Assembly (NCBI GenBank): GCA_029933275.1
Contig: JAOZOM010000080.1
Coordinates: 1 to 7,681 of the forward strand
From: Anaerolineales bacterium
GTDB lineage: Bacteria > Chloroflexota > Anaerolineae > Anaerolineales > Villigracilaceae
Length of the DNA: 7,681 nucleotides
Direction: 5' to 3'
The position numbers and the translations under genes were made by a program. Shown here one piece after another: positions 6,741 through 7,681 of the stretch. Numbering within the stretch: the stretch's first letter is position 1; each line of letters begins with the position of its first letter. The notes below the pieces were generated by a model. That model saw nothing but the letters and a program-made list of their open reading frames with translations, ran no database searches and was not told where the DNA came from.

Positions 6741-7321
6741 TACTTTAATCGCGGCAATAACATCGGCGTATTTTCTTTATATCTCGCATAATCTTCCCCA
6801 AACTCTCTTAATAATTTCCGCTCTTCAAAATGCGCTCCGATGAGAATATAAACCGTCATCGAAATATATAAAACGAGCATATTCGCGCTCATCACAGGAG
6901 TTAGCCAAATAAAAAGCAACCCAAAGGTATAGAGCGGATGCCGCATATATTGATAAAGTCCTTTCACGACCAATCGGCTCTCATCTTCAACGCGTGGGGA
7001 GATGATTTGACGCAAACCCGCAAACTCCCAGACATCGGTTTGGAAAAGACCAACAATTTCAACAATCGCAGCGAGTGCCTGCCCAAAGAGCATCAGATAA
7101 AACCAGGGTTTCTGGATTGTGTAAAGCATGCTGTCAGGCAAAACCTTCGCCAACCATAAAACGGGGACTAATGTAATCACAGAGAAGATATTGAAAAAAA
7201 GCCGATAAAAACGCATCCCCCCCGCCCCAAGCCAATTTGTCAGTTTTGCTCGAAATGTGAGCGATGCCATTACTGAGTGAATAAGCCCCCAAAGAATTAC
7301 CGATAAAATTAACCAAGTCAT
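6740..7321 (-). CDS. NnrU/isoprenylcysteine-methyltransferase-like integral membrane methyltransferase
   Basis: The 193-aa protein is predicted to be polytopic, with hydrophobic stretches near 3-20, 40-60, 73-92, 130-146 and 147-163. The C-terminal half carries the ICMT/PEMT superfamily S-adenosylmethionine-binding pattern: a Gly-Leu-Tyr then RHPLY (127-131), followed by HFEERKLLREFGEDYARYK (164-182) with the conserved Glu pair and Y178/Y181, and a Pro near the end. The N-terminal WGLIHSVMAS (11-20) and MRFYRLFFN (36-44) recall the NnrU/MddA branch (MddA methylates methanethiol), but the substrate cannot be told from sequence; lipid, isoprenyl or thiol methylation are all possible. Length is usual for the family. 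ATG at 7321 has AAGGA 5 nt upstream. It lies downstream of the repeat element and the partial gene on the same strand, and shares a terminator with the convergent transporter. Confidence 0.85.
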   Translation of the reverse strand: MTWLILSVILWGLIHSVMASLTFRAKLTNWLGAGGMRFYRLFFNIFSVITLVPVLWLAKVLPDSMLYTIQKPWFYLMLFGQALAAIVEIVGLFQTDVWEFAGLRQIISPRVEDESRLVVKGLYQYMRHPLYTFGLLFIWLTPVMSANMLVLYISMTVYILIGAHFEERKLLREFGEDYARYKENTPMLLPRLK

Positions 7322-7338
7322 AGTTTTCCTTTTTAATA

Positions 7339-7491
7339 GGACGCGGATTTGTGCAGATATAGCAGATTCTCACAGATTCACCCAAAGGGCATGATATAAA
7401 AACTTCTTTTTTTTGTTTGTAACGCAAAGCGTTACAAACAAAAAAACGTTTTATCCGCGTGAATCTGCCTGATCCGCGTAAATCCGCGTCC
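7339..7491. repeat. Nested inverted-repeat element, MITE- or REP-like
   Basis: This 153-bp non-coding block is built as a near-palindrome. Outer arms GGACGCGGATTT (7339-7350) and AAATCCGCGTCC (7480-7491) are perfect 12-bp inverted repeats. Middle arms CAGATTCAC (7373-7381) and GTGAATCTG (7459-7467) are perfect over 9 bp; an alternative pairing uses GCAGATTC (7362-7369). A perfect 18-bp hairpin lies in the centre. The right half has three copies of ATCCGCGT (7453-7460, 7472-7479, 7482-7489). Left and right arms stay similar over about 31 nt. It fills most of the gap between two minus-strand genes. No open frame of its own and no target-site duplication was recognised. A mobile miniature element or an extragenic palindrome is inference; copy number is unknown. 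Confidence 0.75.
7408..7446. repeat. Perfect 18-bp hairpin at the core of the repeat element
   Basis: Arms 7408-7425 and 7429-7446 are exact reverse complements with a 3-nt loop AAA. The inner part is GTTTGTAACGC/GCGTTACAAAC and the outer part is seven T on the left paired to seven A on the right. Because the T-run precedes and the A-run follows the stem on both strands, this is the reverse of an intrinsic terminator layout, so a conventional terminator is unlikely even though it would form a very stable RNA hairpin. Confidence 0.85.
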
Positions 7492-7498
7492 CATTCAT

Positions 7499-7681
7499 TT
7501 ACCCAAACGCCGGGACCTCCACCCTCTCCTTCCCCACATCTACCAAATAATAAGGCATCCATGCCACGCCGAAATCGTCTATGAAAATATCGGATTTTTT
7601 CGGGGTAATCGTTATCTCGCTAATATCATTGACCACATCTCCCCAGCGGTCGCCGATTTCATCGAGTTTTTCTTTGAATTC
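7499..7681 (-). CDS. C-terminal end of an unidentified protein (partial)
   Basis: A minus-strand frame enters at the window edge and runs 60 codons to TAA at 7501-7499. The peptide begins EFKEKLDEIGDRWGDVVNDI, an acidic amphipathic helix-like stretch, and continues with beta-like segments ITITPKKSDIFIDDFGVAWM and PYYLVDVGKERVEVPAFG. Its composition is that of an ordinary soluble protein and the stop falls 8 nt before the repeat element begins, so a real gene end is likely. I do not recognise the family; the N-terminal part lies outside the window. It may share a transcript with the methyltransferase gene 177 nt downstream, unless the intervening palindrome interrupts it. Confidence 0.7.
   Translation of the reverse strand, partial: EFKEKLDEIGDRWGDVVNDISEITITPKKSDIFIDDFGVAWMPYYLVDVGKERVEVPAFG

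Noticed and set aside
7408..7446. Intrinsic terminator for the partial gene
   Set aside because: The stem is strong, but on either strand it is followed by an A-run, not a T-run, so it does not have the terminator layout.
7339..7491. CRISPR-like array from the three ATCCGCGT copies
   Set aside because: The copies are 8 nt long, unevenly spaced by 11 and 2 nt, and are explained by the inverted-repeat structure; no spacers or cas genes are present.
7134..7562. 142-codon minus-strand frame across the repeat element
   Set aside because: It overlaps the methyltransferase start and the partial gene in different frames and passes through the palindrome; the peptide is low-complexity at its start and shows no domain.

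Overview
The window looks like a chromosomal housekeeping region from a bacterium, probably a Chloroflexota member of the Anaerolineae type. That placement rests on the long Gram-positive-like S12, the RpoB architecture (no E. coli-type N-terminal insertion, but a large insertion near the C-terminus) and general sequence feel. It is a moderate-confidence inference, made without a database search.

Left part (1-5150, minus strand): RNA polymerase and ribosomal genes. Read in the direction of transcription they are rpoB, a 176-nt spacer with its own strong sigma-70-type promoter and three hairpins, rpsL (S12), rpsG (S7), and the first 12 codons of fusA (EF-G), which is cut by the window start. 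rpoC, normally between rpoB and rpsL, is absent here, and rplJ/rplL are not upstream of rpoB. rpoB instead has its own promoter in a divergent intergenic region. The str genes rpsL-rpsG-fusA are tightly packed, with two gaps of exactly 21 nt.

Middle (5250-6674, plus strand): a UMF1/Atg22-like major facilitator transporter, divergent from rpoB and read from a TATAAT-type promoter. Its true start is the ATG at 5304. A long symmetrical hairpin at 6706-6740 serves as a shared terminator with the convergent gene on the right.

Right part (6740-7681, minus strand): a small membrane methyltransferase of the NnrU/isoprenylcysteine-methyltransferase superfamily (193 aa), a 153-bp nested inverted-repeat element (7339-7491), and the last 60 codons of an unidentified protein that runs off the window end.

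No CRISPR array, tRNA, rRNA, transposase, phage gene or defence system was seen. The points most worth a second look are the missing rpoC, the roughly 130-residue Trp-rich acidic insertion in RpoB, the exchanged residues in its rifampicin pocket, the structured rpsL leader, and the nested inverted-repeat element.
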